Under the pieces are notes generated by a model. That model did no database searches. It was not told the origin of the DNA and was given only the letters and a program-made list of their open reading frames with translations. A DNA stretch of 64,000 nt, from positions 4,094,501-4,158,500 of the forward strand of contig NZ_CP128362.1 of the NCBI RefSeq assembly GCF_034274695.1. The letters run 5' to 3'. The stretch is from Chitinophaga sp. LS1. Its GTDB lineage: Bacteria; Bacteroidota; Bacteroidia; Chitinophagales; Chitinophagaceae. Below are positions 34,680 to 43,904 of the stretch, piece after piece. A program made the position numbers and the translations under genes. Positions within the stretch are counted from its first letter, which is position 1; every line of letters begins with the position of its first letter.

Positions 34680-37145
34680 TCAGAATGAAATGGATGCTTC
34701 AATACCTGCGTTGGTAGTCGCTGGCAGGTTAAAAAAATCAAGGCCGGTGGTGTTGCCCGGTTCGAGCAATGACTGATCGGGGTCAACGCCTTTGTAGGGA
34801 GTCCAGATCAGCAGGTTACGCACAAATGCCGTTACCTTCAGTTTGTTCACATACCCTCTGAAACTGTGGTCCAGCGAAACGGAGATATTATTGATGCGGA
34901 TAAAATCTGCACGTGCTATATAGTTCTCCGCTACAGGTGTTTGTGGCGTAGTTTCTGATTTCCGTTGTGCGGCAGAGCTGGCAGAGCGTCCGTAATAATC
35001 GAGCATGGCAGCTGTACCATTCCACTTTTCTCCTCCTTTTTTCCACATCCAGCTTAGGTTGAGCGAGAGCGATTTATAAGAGAGGTAATTGCTCATGCCC
35101 AACATGAAATCCGGGTTTGGATTGCCCAATACCCTGAGTTGAGGATCTACGACAGGATTGCCATCTGTGCCCGTCACAATCTGGTGATTGGCATCGCGCA
35201 GGTAAGCGCTACCCACGATCACATTGGAAGGGGCACCTGCCACAATAGCTGTATATACATCACTGAAACCCGCAGTAGGCGTATAGTTGTACCCATCGGT
35301 CACTGATTGAATACGGTTTTTATAGGTGCTGAACGAAAGTGAATTCCGGTAATTGATCGTCTTACCACCAATCCGGAACCTGTTGCCATGTGCGAGTTGT
35401 ATTTCCAATCCTTTGGTAACGTGATCCGCTACATTTTGGAGCAGGATCGTATTGTTACTGATCACGGGCAATACATCATGACGGGTAGCACGTATATAAT
35501 AGGATGCATTCAGGTTGAAGGTGCCATAATTAACTTCCAGGTCATTGGACCATTCCCGGTGATAAACAGGTCGTAAACCAGTAAAGCGGCTCGCTTCCAT
35601 GATGGGCAAAAAACCTGTTGCTGTCGTGGTGGAATAATTGAACAGGTTAATAGCCGCTACTGACTGATTGATGGGCAACTCGCTGTTGAAATGATGAAGC
35701 TTTGATGTTAATTTTGCTGAGGACCATTTGCTTCCGATCTTCATTGATTTCTTTGCGCTGAGAGCAGCAAGGGGCAGCCAATAACTTTGTTTGTCCGCAG
35801 TATTGGAGATGTATACTTTATTGCCCAGGTCCATGTTGAACTCCCAACCAGAATAGGTGCGTAGACCTGTACTATAACTCAGAATAGGTTCATGTGTGAT
35901 ACGCTTATATTTATATTCCGGCAATAATCCCAGGTACCTGATATCTGTGTGCACATTTACATAATCATAGCTTAGGTTAATCCAGGAATATGTCTGCTTA
36001 TTCAGTATTGTTGGCAATTCAAATCTTACATTGCCCCTTGTCTGAAAAGTCAGGTCATTTTGTCGTCTGCGGGTAATATTGCCATTTGTAAACCCGGTAG
36101 TACCCGGTGCATAAGCTTCTGTATTGTTAGTACGATTGGCCTGAATAGATGGTGCCAGGCTGTATGAAATCCGTCCCGTGTTATTTTCCAGTTTAAAACT
36201 GGCATTGTGGAATCGTCTGGCATAATCATTATCATGATCCTGTAGTAAAAACAGTGGATTATCTGCACCGTTGCTATAGCTACGCTGCGTATTGCCGATC
36301 ATGGTGCCTTGTTCATTCTGAAAACTCACTGGTGTCAATAGTGAATATTGATACACCCTGTTCAGCAATCTGTTCCTGTTAGCATAGTCAAACCGATCTA
36401 CCCCATAATCATATTTGAGGGTGAGTTTATTATTATTCATCTCATGGCTGAGTGCCAGTCCTCCATGTTGGCGCAGGTTATCATTTTGACTGATAATACT
36501 TTTATCATTTTCCTGGCCGGCTTTTAAGTATAGGTCCCATGGTTGGCCTCTTAACGCGAAATAGCTTACTTTGACAGAGATGTCGTTTGTAACGGCCATG
36601 CCTGTTCTCAGGATACTATTATTATATACATTGGCTGCCTTTCCGTTGCCGCTGCCTTTCATCACCAGTTGTCCGTTATTGTCCCAGGCGTAATGACTGC
36701 CATCATATTCAAGCGTAGAGATAGCGGGTCCGTAACTGAACAGGGTACCCGTTTCCGGACCTATATATTGATTATTGAGGCCTTGTGCATATTGTTGTTG
36801 CAGGGCGGGAAGACGGTTGGCCCAGCTCAGCGCTGCGCTGGTTGTAAAATTGCCTGAAAAGGTGAGGCTTCTGGCCCTGCTGATCACAAATATCTGATTC
36901 CTGCCTACTGTAATCCTGCGCGTGGATGCAGGGTACGAAAGATCTCCCTGCACCTGCATCTGATCTCTGTTGGCACTGCTGTTGGGCAATGAAAAATAAG
37001 TACGTGGCGTATCCACCTTTTTCACCAGCCGGATATAATCCTCATTTGTCTGGGCGGTGGATATTATAGGTAGCAATAATAGGAGTAAAAAATATTTCAA
37101 GGTAGTCAGTTTGGAGGTATGATGCTGAAAAAAGCAGAATTGCAT
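34680..37145 (-). CDS. Plug-less SusC-like outer-membrane barrel
   Basis: The 821-residue protein has a signal peptide ending LPIISTAQ, then only about 50 residues before barrel strands begin (LTFSGNFTTSAALSWANRLP, the position just after the plug in SusC). It ends with the SusC C-terminal pattern (VRNLLIWTPYKGVDPDQS ... FFNLPATTNAGIEASISF). The carboxypeptidase-like domain and plug of a normal SusC (about 1000 residues or more) are missing. The reading frame is otherwise intact, so this is not a simple frameshift. ATG 37145 is the annotated start; the TTG at 37100 would give a neater signal peptide ([17 protein letters not shown]). The macroglobulin-plug gene follows after a 4-nt gap, so the two are co-translated. 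Without a plug the barrel would be an open pore unless filled in trans. Confidence 0.82.
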   Translation of the reverse strand: MQFCFFQHHTSKLTTLKYFLLLLLLPIISTAQTNEDYIRLVKKVDTPRTYFSLPNSSANRDQMQVQGDLSYPASTRRITVGRNQIFVISRARSLTFSGNFTTSAALSWANRLPALQQQYAQGLNNQYIGPETGTLFSYGPAISTLEYDGSHYAWDNNGQLVMKGSGNGKAANVYNNSILRTGMAVTNDISVKVSYFALRGQPWDLYLKAGQENDKSIISQNDNLRQHGGLALSHEMNNNKLTLKYDYGVDRFDYANRNRLLNRVYQYSLLTPVSFQNEQGTMIGNTQRSYSNGADNPLFLLQDHDNDYARRFHNASFKLENNTGRISYSLAPSIQANRTNNTEAYAPGTTGFTNGNITRRRQNDLTFQTRGNVRFELPTILNKQTYSWINLSYDYVNVHTDIRYLGLLPEYKYKRITHEPILSYSTGLRTYSGWEFNMDLGNKVYISNTADKQSYWLPLAALSAKKSMKIGSKWSSAKLTSKLHHFNSELPINQSVAAINLFNYSTTTATGFLPIMEASRFTGLRPVYHREWSNDLEVNYGTFNLNASYYIRATRHDVLPVISNNTILLQNVADHVTKGLEIQLAHGNRFRIGGKTINYRNSLSFSTYKNRIQSVTDGYNYTPTAGFSDVYTAIVAGAPSNVIVGSAYLRDANHQIVTGTDGNPVVDPQLRVLGNPNPDFMLGMSNYLSYKSLSLNLSWMWKKGGEKWNGTAAMLDYYGRSASSAAQRKSETTPQTPVAENYIARADFIRINNISVSLDHSFRGYVNKLKVTAFVRNLLIWTPYKGVDPDQSLLEPGNTTGLDFFNLPATTNAGIEASISF

Positions 37146-37169
37146 AAATGTAGGGAAAAAAAATTCCGC

Positions 37170-37254
37170 ACCTTTTCAGGCAGGGGTAAAACCTTTTTCA
37201 AACAGCGGCAAAACCTTTTCAGGTAGAGGTAACACCTTTTCAGGTTGGGGCAAA
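37170..37254. repeat. Four tandem ~21-bp repeats upstream of the barrel gene
   Basis: Units beginning ACCTTTTCAGG start at 37170, 37191 (diverged), 37213 and 37234, giving lengths of 21, 22, 21 and about 21 bp. Each unit ends in a purine-rich GGnnAA part. They lie between the barrel gene's start and the terminator of the upstream gene, in the promoter or leader region. Two-turn spacing suggests repeated binding of one regulator on the same DNA face. Confidence 0.7.
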
Positions 37255-37256
37255 AA

Positions 37257-37285
37257 AAACTGCCTGTCGGTCGGACAGGCAGTTT
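37257..37285 (-). terminator. Terminator after the 532-residue protein gene
   Basis: AAACTGCCTGTC pairs with GACAGGCAGTTT across a 5-nt loop. On the minus strand a T-run follows. It separates the 37.3-38.9 kb gene from the split SusC operon. Confidence 0.8.
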
Positions 37286-37310
37286 GAAGCTTGTTGGGCA
37301 TTGATTATGA

Positions 37311-38909
37311 TCAGGGCTGTAACCATACTACTCTTACTCCTTTGTGATCCGCAGTTTTATCCATTTTCAGGGTAATAAATCTGCCTTTATCACTGTCGTA
37401 GTCAGATACGCCCATCACCAGTGGGTGGCCGTCATCATCCTTATTAATATTTAAACCGAACAGTGGTGTGTAATCCGGCAGCTCATTGTTAGCATCGCAT
37501 ATATAATAGTATCCATCGGTATCTCTCGCATTGTTGAACCCTTCTCCTTTCCCTTTGGCAGCTTTCTTCATGTTGGCTTCCGTATTGTTCATGGTCACAT
37601 ACACCCTGTCTTTATACTGGAAGCAGGCATAACCCCTGTATTGTTCACCTTTGATGAGCGGTTGGGCGCTACGGGATACTCTCTCTGTATTGAAGGCATT
37701 GATTTCCCAGTTACGCAACTCCGCATGTCTTGGTATCACGCAGCTATAGGTTGGTTGTCCGTTTACATCAAAAGATGCCACTGCCAGCCAGTCCTTCACA
37801 CAATACAGATAAGAAGCGGCATTCAGTGGTTTTACCTCTCTGCGGGTCAGTTCTTCATAGATAATAGAGAAACCGCCATCGCTGCGTACAAAGATGTTCT
37901 GTGGCATACCTGTGAACGCTCTGCCTGCGAGGGCCATTGTCTTCTCATTGGCTTTGGCCGGGAAGATGTCTATTTCCTGATCAGGAATTTGTCTGGTAGG
38001 ATCTACGAAACCAAATATACCTGCATATTTTTCTTCATCACCAGCTTCTGCATGTGCATAACCGATGAATAAGATCTTTTTGGTAACAGGGTTATACCTT
38101 ACGAGTCCGCTATCGATCACTTTTTTTACACCGATATTCAGTTTGTCGAGTGTCAGTGTATCGACGGTTTTGGAAAGGGTGGCCATGATGAGCTGACCTT
38201 TTTTATCTCCTACCTGCGTCTGGTTGTAAAGATGTGCGAAGAGACATACTTTCTCATCGCCCAGTACAACCATATCCAGGTAGTTGATATTTTTATAGCG
38301 GGTATCGCTGTTCGCGTAATAGGCTCTTGAAATCTCCTTGTGGTTGCCGTTGTACCAGATCATTTCCAGGTTGCCGTTTACCGTTTGGTCATTGTTGTGC
38401 AGTATCACCAGTGCATAGTTATCACTGTTTGGATCTTTGCGCACAAAGAAGGAGGTAACAGGGTCGTACTGGGTGATGAATGGCTGGGCAAAGTAAGCGT
38501 ACCGGTTTGTCATGGCCATTTTCTCATCTCTCCTGATATTGCCTGTATTACCATCAATCACAATGCGGTATAATACCGGTTGTCTGGATTCTATTTCTGA
38601 AATAAACAGCACGAGGTCGTTGTTCGTTTCAAATAATGCATTGACACAACTGCCAAGGAGCGTACCAAAGTTTGTACTCAGGTGAGTCTGGGCTTTGGGT
38701 TTATTGTCATCGTCATAGATGTCTACATACAGCCCATCTCTGCTGGTGATCTGCAGAAAAATGGTATTGCCATTTTTCATGTGCAGAATACGGGCGTAAC
38801 CAGAAACCGGTTCTTTGAAAAGAGGGCTTTGGGATACGTTAGTTAATTGTGCAACGGCTGTTAAAGCCAGCATGATTACGAACTGGATAATCAGGAAAAT
38901 TTTTTTCAT
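37311..38909 (-). CDS. Secreted protein of unknown function (532 aa)
   Basis: I do not recognise this protein. It has a signal peptide (MKKIFLIIQFVIMLALTAVAQ). The body consists of repeating beta-strand blocks such as GNTIFLQITSRDGLYVDIYD, NDLVLFISEIESRQPVLYRI and NYALVILHNNDQTVNGNLEM, which look like blades of a propeller. There are no obvious catalytic motifs and no lipobox. It is flanked by its own terminators, so it is a single-gene unit on the same strand as the plug-less SusC and macroglobulin-plug genes. Location suggests a periplasmic or secreted role. A link with the neighbouring split receptor is possible but unproven. Confidence 0.75.
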   Translation of the reverse strand: MKKIFLIIQFVIMLALTAVAQLTNVSQSPLFKEPVSGYARILHMKNGNTIFLQITSRDGLYVDIYDDDNKPKAQTHLSTNFGTLLGSCVNALFETNNDLVLFISEIESRQPVLYRIVIDGNTGNIRRDEKMAMTNRYAYFAQPFITQYDPVTSFFVRKDPNSDNYALVILHNNDQTVNGNLEMIWYNGNHKEISRAYYANSDTRYKNINYLDMVVLGDEKVCLFAHLYNQTQVGDKKGQLIMATLSKTVDTLTLDKLNIGVKKVIDSGLVRYNPVTKKILFIGYAHAEAGDEEKYAGIFGFVDPTRQIPDQEIDIFPAKANEKTMALAGRAFTGMPQNIFVRSDGGFSIIYEELTRREVKPLNAASYLYCVKDWLAVASFDVNGQPTYSCVIPRHAELRNWEINAFNTERVSRSAQPLIKGEQYRGYACFQYKDRVYVTMNNTEANMKKAAKGKGEGFNNARDTDGYYYICDANNELPDYTPLFGLNINKDDDGHPLVMGVSDYDSDKGRFITLKMDKTADHKGVRVVWLQP

Positions 38910-38967
38910 TGTTTCATAGGTATGTGACAGGGTAAAGATAGATAGATTTATTTAATATGTGAAAGAA

Positions 38968-38996
38968 AAAGGCTTCTGCGGAAAGCAGAAGCCTTT
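38968..38996 (-). terminator. Terminator after the discoidin-domain glycosidase
   Basis: AAAGGCTTCTGC pairs with GCAGAAGCCTTT around a 5-nt GGAAA loop. On the minus strand it is followed by a T-rich run. Confidence 0.8.
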
Positions 38997-39005
38997 GCTA
39001 AAGTG

Positions 39006-41573
39006 TTATTGTACAAGGATTTCGTCAGTAAATAACCACGAAGTGGACCCGACAAACAGGTACCCTTGCGGTATGGCCCCAAAGGCCTTGCCTGTTATCC
39101 GCACATATCTTGCATTTCCCTTCACCGGGATGCTAAACTGTTGTAAATAAGGCTCTCCCCGCACATTCTTAGTGTTATATATCTTACCTGCCAGTTTATA
39201 TTTCTTCCCATCTTTGGATGTATATACCGCCACTTCTTTTGGCAGGAAAATGCCACTGTTAGGATCGCAGAGGAAACTGGTGATCACTCTTTTCATGGGT
39301 GTCGTACTACCCATATCTACAGTAGCATCCAGATCTTTGCCACTAAATCCCAGCCATTTACCACATTTGAAAGCCGTGGTGCCCATGGCGCCATCAGTGA
39401 GTGTACTATCGCCTGCAGCTGCATACTGAGGCGCATAAGGTTGTGCAATGGTCACTTTCCTGCCCAAAGCCAGGTTTACAGGCACAAAAGTATTGGAGCC
39501 TGCTATCTGTTTACCATGGTCAAAAATACCCGCCGAAATGGTGCCGGCTACATGCATATCCAATGGCTTCGTATACAAAGGTGACTGTGCATCCGGCAAT
39601 TGATTGATGGCATACCGGATCTCTTTATTGGAATTAGTATTGATGTTCACCGTGGCCGTCCGGTCGTCATTTATCTGATAAGTGATCACCGGGTCAGGAC
39701 TGGCTGTGAGCAGATCAAACCATGCGGTACCCTGCTGAATCAGTTCCAGCGTCAAAATTGCCGTGGTAGAAGATGCCGGTGCCTGGAAAGTGAAATTGTA
39801 TGCTTCCCACTCAGGTGTGAGTGTATACGTATGATCCTGTTCCATGGCATCAATAGCAATGCGGAACGTCGGCATATGTTCCTGTGCTTTGGCTTTGGCC
39901 CTGATAGATACGGTATAGCTGTTACCTTTCGTCATCACCATCGGTATCAGCCTGATTTTATTACCCCCACTGTCCACAGGTGTGATCAGTCGCAGACTAA
40001 ACATCCCATCTGCATGCTGACGGGGATCTACAAAAAATGAAGCGCCTACATCTGCTTTACGATGACTGGTGCTGGTCACATTGCTACCAATCGGTAACCC
40101 CGGACTCACGATCTTTTCAAAGCTGGGATTCAGGGTCATGTTATCCGCAGGAATGGCCGATACGGTATCCTTAAGAATTAAATAGACCCTTGTACCATAT
40201 GCATCAATGATATCATGCACAACCCCATTTTCCAAAGTGACCTCCCTGTTTTCAAACCAGCACTGTGCAGTTTTTTGCTCCTGCAAAGAGGTGGTCAATG
40301 TATATGCTTTGGGTTTATTCTCATTATTCACAGCAATCAACAATGTATTTCCCTGATAACTGTACGCTTTCGTTAAGATCTTTGGATCATCTGCATGTAT
40401 CGCAGGCGCCACATCAGCAGATAATAAGAAAGAGGTCATCTGTGCAGTTTCTACCGCCACATTGCTGGCAGCAGACCATGCAGATACTGACTGTGGATTC
40501 AGGTTGCCCGGTGCATGTACATAGTATTGAATACCCTTTGCACCTCCAATCAATCCCATATAGGTCATCAGCCTGATCTCCGCACCTGTCGGCTCCCTGT
40601 TCCACATCTCCTGCCCGCCAAATGCCTGTGGCACCAGCCATACTGACTTTTCATACTGATAAGCAGTCGCATACTGGGTCAGATCGTCCATCACCTTATC
40701 AGCAGGACCCGGAATAGGATAGGGGTCAGTCATCGCTATATCCATCGTATTCCTGTAATCATTTGCTTTTTGCGGCATCATAAATACAATGGAAACAGGA
40801 TGGTAAGGATCCAGCTCATGGATCAGCTGATACGCCGATTCCAGTATAGCAGGTGGACGCCCTTGTCCATCCGGTTCATCATTGATATAATATGATAACA
40901 GCGCAGGATGATCTTTGAATGCCAGCACTTCACTTTTTAATAATGCGAGTTTTTCTTCCTCCGTTTTATCCAGCCCTTTATCGCCGTTATGCCCACTGCC
41001 TACGAGGGAGTTGACACCATACTGTACCTTCACACCTACCTGTGCACAACGGTCCATATAACCTTTACGTTCTGCCAGTCCTTCAGGCAGGTTGCCCTGG
41101 TATACACCAATCATATTGAATCCATGTGTCACTTCTCTTTCAGGCAGATCGCCGGCAGGAACGCAATAAAATCCAAAGGGGAAAAAGGGCAATCCGTCGG
41201 CAATTAACCCGCCTGTGAGCTGGTCTATCTGTACCGCATTGGCTTTTGGTGCGAGTTTGACAATGTTAACGTCACCCTTCTGCACAGTAGCACCATCTTT
41301 CTCCAATACATAATGCAAAGCAGTGGTACCTGTTGGTAATGCATCCAGGTTAAATTGAGCAGAAAGCCGCTGCCCTTCTGTTTTAGCAGTGGTGGCAAGT
41401 TTTTCGTTGCGTAGCGATAAATTGAGTTTGTAATTCGCCTGATCGGGCAATATGCAAATGATACTGCCTTCTTTTTCAGTGAGATAATAATTGTACCGGG
41501 TAAATACTTTGACCTGTGCATGTAATACCACCCCCCATATGCATAGGAGTGCACTCAGCATGACTTTCTTCAT
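39006..41573 (-). CDS. Secreted TIM-barrel glycosidase-like protein with discoidin domain
   Basis: An 855-residue exported protein (signal peptide MKKVMLSALLCIWGVVLHAQ). Residues about 100-430 resemble a clan-A TIM barrel: FFPFGFYCVP, then SYYINDEPDG with E233 at the place of the acid/base glutamate, and GLIGGAKGIQYYVHAPG. A beta-rich middle part (about 480-640) looks like a carbohydrate-binding jelly roll. The last 155 residues form an F5/8-type (discoidin) domain (VAVYTSKDGKKYKLAGKI ... ARYVRITGKAFG), common in Bacteroidota hexosaminidases. I cannot assign a GH family or substrate. It has its own terminator. Confidence 0.7.
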   Translation of the reverse strand: MKKVMLSALLCIWGVVLHAQVKVFTRYNYYLTEKEGSIICILPDQANYKLNLSLRNEKLATTAKTEGQRLSAQFNLDALPTGTTALHYVLEKDGATVQKGDVNIVKLAPKANAVQIDQLTGGLIADGLPFFPFGFYCVPAGDLPEREVTHGFNMIGVYQGNLPEGLAERKGYMDRCAQVGVKVQYGVNSLVGSGHNGDKGLDKTEEEKLALLKSEVLAFKDHPALLSYYINDEPDGQGRPPAILESAYQLIHELDPYHPVSIVFMMPQKANDYRNTMDIAMTDPYPIPGPADKVMDDLTQYATAYQYEKSVWLVPQAFGGQEMWNREPTGAEIRLMTYMGLIGGAKGIQYYVHAPGNLNPQSVSAWSAASNVAVETAQMTSFLLSADVAPAIHADDPKILTKAYSYQGNTLLIAVNNENKPKAYTLTTSLQEQKTAQCWFENREVTLENGVVHDIIDAYGTRVYLILKDTVSAIPADNMTLNPSFEKIVSPGLPIGSNVTSTSHRKADVGASFFVDPRQHADGMFSLRLITPVDSGGNKIRLIPMVMTKGNSYTVSIRAKAKAQEHMPTFRIAIDAMEQDHTYTLTPEWEAYNFTFQAPASSTTAILTLELIQQGTAWFDLLTASPDPVITYQINDDRTATVNINTNSNKEIRYAINQLPDAQSPLYTKPLDMHVAGTISAGIFDHGKQIAGSNTFVPVNLALGRKVTIAQPYAPQYAAAGDSTLTDGAMGTTAFKCGKWLGFSGKDLDATVDMGSTTPMKRVITSFLCDPNSGIFLPKEVAVYTSKDGKKYKLAGKIYNTKNVRGEPYLQQFSIPVKGNARYVRITGKAFGAIPQGYLFVGSTSWLFTDEILVQ

Positions 41574-41630
41574 TGAGACCTGTTTTAAAAATGTATGGGT
41601 AAAGTATAAAAAAGATGATGATAAAAAAAC

Positions 41631-41915
41631 ATATTTTTGCGCTTCATATGAAACACATCACCAACTGATTACTACTACTTTGGCTGGAATGGTAGCAAAT
41701 TGCTCCCGCTGCCCGGCAAGACCAACATCGTCGATGCAGGTGCATTTGCTTATACCGAAACACTGATCTTCCCAAAGGAAGTGAATGGCCAACCTGGTAA
41801 GATCCTGAAACTGAAAGTATCAGAAGAATATGGAGAAGATGGTGAAACGATGGAAAGCAAAAAAGTAGAAAGAGAAATCTATACCTGGGATGGCAGTAAA
41901 GCCACTAAACAATAA
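41631..41915 (+). pseudogene. Promoter and both ends of an internally deleted gene
   Basis: A promoter-like box (TATTTTTG, about 41632-41639) is followed by ATG AAA CAC ATC ACC AAC and then a stop at once. In another frame a 3' coding remnant reads DYYYFGWNGSKLLPLPGK ... REIYTWDGSKATKQ up to the TAA ending at 41915. I interpret this as a gene whose middle was deleted with a frame change. The original function is unknown. The remnant alone could be translated from TTG or CTG codons, but a promoter facing a seven-codon frame argues for decay. Confidence 0.45.
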
Positions 41916-41922
41916 CCTGCTT

Positions 41923-41967
41923 TTTTACGACTATTCGTAAAACTGTCAAAATCTACGAAATATCGTA
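41923..41967. promoter_or_regulatory. Two palindromes TACGA-N4-TCGTA
   Basis: TTTTACGA-CTAT-TCGTAAAA (41923-41942) and TACGA-AATA-TCGTA (41954-41967) share the same core, with centres 28 bp apart. They lie about 100-140 bp before the sigma-54-type regulator and look like operators for a dimeric DNA-binding protein. Confidence 0.55.
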
Positions 41968-42065
41968 AGCTTTCCTGCATATTTAAAATCCTAACTATCT
42001 AATTTACAATACTTTATTTACTGGAATGGCCTTTGTCTGCTTTTTCATGATTAATTGATATTCTC

Positions 42066-43400
42066 ATGAAGCAAGGCAACATGATGGTGGAATTTCTTTT
42101 ATCGCTCAGTAATGACATTGCCCTGATTCGTGACAAAGACGATTTTCTCAGGGTACTGCGGGAGCGGTTAAGAGAAGTGATCCATTTCAATGACATCGTC
42201 ATCAATATTTTTGGTGACGATGGTAAGTCCCTGGTACCATATCTTTATTATTCGGAAGGCCGGCGCAGGCACCATCCTGCATTTCAATGCAGTGGACACA
42301 GTAAATTAGGCAGCGATCATATCTTCGAAGCTGTCATGGCTGCCGAACAGCCACAGGTATTCAATGTACGAAAGCTCTTACAGGCTAAATCACCTCCTGC
42401 TTATATTCCATTATTCCGGGAAACGGGTATCGTGGAATTTTCAGGCATCCGTTTGCGCAGCGCAACACAGGAAATTGGTTGCCTGTTTTTATTTTCAGAA
42501 CAGACAGGCACCTTTCCCGACCCGGTTTTACAACTGATAAAAGGCGTTTCTCACCAGCTCTCCATCGCGCTGGCCAATATACTCGCGAATGAGCGCATAG
42601 CCTCCCAACTGAAAGAAATCGAAAGTTATAAGCAAAGACAGCACCTGCAAAAAGAAATAGCAGCTGTAGATATAATTGGTAACAGCCGCGAAATGCAACA
42701 GGTATTTCACCTCATATCACAGGTAGCGCCTGCAGACAGTACGGTGTTGATCCTCGGCGAAACAGGCACAGGCAAAGAACTCATTTCAAGAGCCATTCAC
42801 AATCACTCTCCCCGAAAAGATAAACTGCTGGTGAAAGTGAATTGTGCCGCCCTCCCCGTCCACCTCATTGAAAGTGAACTATTCGGACATGAAAAAGGTG
42901 CTTTTACCGGTGCCACTGAACGTCGTATCGGTAAGTTTGAAATAGCACACAATGGTACCCTGTTTTTAGACGAAATAGGAGAGCTGCCGCTGGCAATGCA
43001 ATCTAAATTACTCCGCGTACTACAGGAGAAAGAAATAGAACGCATCGGTGGCAAAAGCCCTATCCAGATTGATTTCCGCATTATTGCCGCCACTAACCGC
43101 GACCTGAAGAAAGAAGTGGAAGCCGGCCGTTTCAGAAAAGACCTGTATTACAGGTTAGATGTATTTCCTATCCTAATACCTCCTTTAAGAGAACGGAAAG
43201 AGGAGATCCCTGAGCTGGCAGATTATTTTCTGCAACGCTTTACACAAAGGTCAGGCAAGCCTGCTATGCGACTGGGAGATACCGTTCGGGAAGAAATGAT
43301 GACCTATCACTGGCCGGGCAATGTGCGGGAATTAGAACACCTGATGGAAAGAAGCGTGTTACTAACCAACGGCGCTGTAATTGAACAGCTATTTATCTGA
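42066..43400 (+). pseudogene. Sigma-54-dependent activator lacking its DNA-binding domain
   Basis: The 444-residue frame has an N-terminal GAF-like sensor domain (about residues 15-180), then a full AAA+ sigma-54 interaction domain. That domain shows Walker A GETGTGKE, the sigma-54 contact loop GAFTGA, Walker [22 protein letters not shown] and [17 protein letters not shown]. Normal proteins of this type continue for about 50-100 residues with a Fis-type helix-turn-helix; here the frame stops right after [10 protein letters not shown]. The next gene is the C-terminal piece of an AraC regulator, which suggests a deletion fused two damaged genes. The start may be ATG 42066 or 42081. Without a DNA-binding part it could still act from solution, but I rate it as truncated. 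Confidence 0.7.
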
Positions 43401-43490
43401 AAAATCCATTAAACAGCCAACAAAAGGACGTGATTCTACAAACAACCATATCCTGATTCAACGCATCTTTGTCTGGTTCGCACAACCCAC

Positions 43491-43859
43491 ATGATTATGC
43501 TATACATCACAGATCAGTTCAACCATGTAAACCAGTTTTTCTTATTGCTGGATACGGCCATTGCAGATATCAGGTTTGCAGCACCTATCAGGATGAGAAC
43601 AGTGAAGGAGTTTGCTGCCATTATGGAATTGCATCCCAATTATCTGAATACCCTGCTGAAGCGGCATACAGGAGAGAATGTGAGTTCACATATCAGGAAG
43701 CGGTTGCTGGAAGTGTCGAAGCATTTACTGTTGGAAACGAACTGGTACGTGCAGGATATCAGCTATTGTGTAGGGTTTTCTGACCAGCCGAATTTTAACA
43801 TGTTTTTCAAGAAGAATGTGGGGTATACACCTTCTGAATTCAGGCGATTGAAACAATAA
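43491..43859 (+). pseudogene. AraC-type regulator, C-terminal domain only
   Basis: The 122-residue frame is a normal AraC DNA-binding domain (MRTVKEFAAIMELHPNYLNT ... VQDISYCVGFSDQPNFNMFF ... GYTPSEFRRLK). About 25 helical residues precede it, where full-length relatives have an N-terminal cupin domain. It lies 90 bp after a sigma-54 activator that lost its 3' end, so the two probably flank one deletion. The frame starts ATG ATT ATG and may still be expressed as a small DNA-binding protein. A clear terminator follows. Confidence 0.6.
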
Positions 43860-43893
43860 CCCAAACGCTTTTGCGCAGACAAAAGCGTTTGGG
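43860..43893. terminator. 14-bp bidirectional terminator
   Basis: CCCAAACGCTTTTG pairs perfectly with CAAAAGCGTTTGGG across CGCAGA. It lies between two convergent genes. Confidence 0.7.
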
Positions 43894-43904
43894 CCGGGAG
43901 CAGA

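Noticed and set aside
34680-37145. Plug-less barrel as a simple pseudogene of SusC
   Set aside because: The frame is open over 821 codons with signal peptide and C terminus intact, and the missing part is present in the adjacent gene, so loss of function is not the best explanation.
42020-42065. Sigma-54 promoter (TGGC ... TGC) before the activator gene
   Set aside because: The distance between the GG and GC elements is one base too short and the flanks match poorly.
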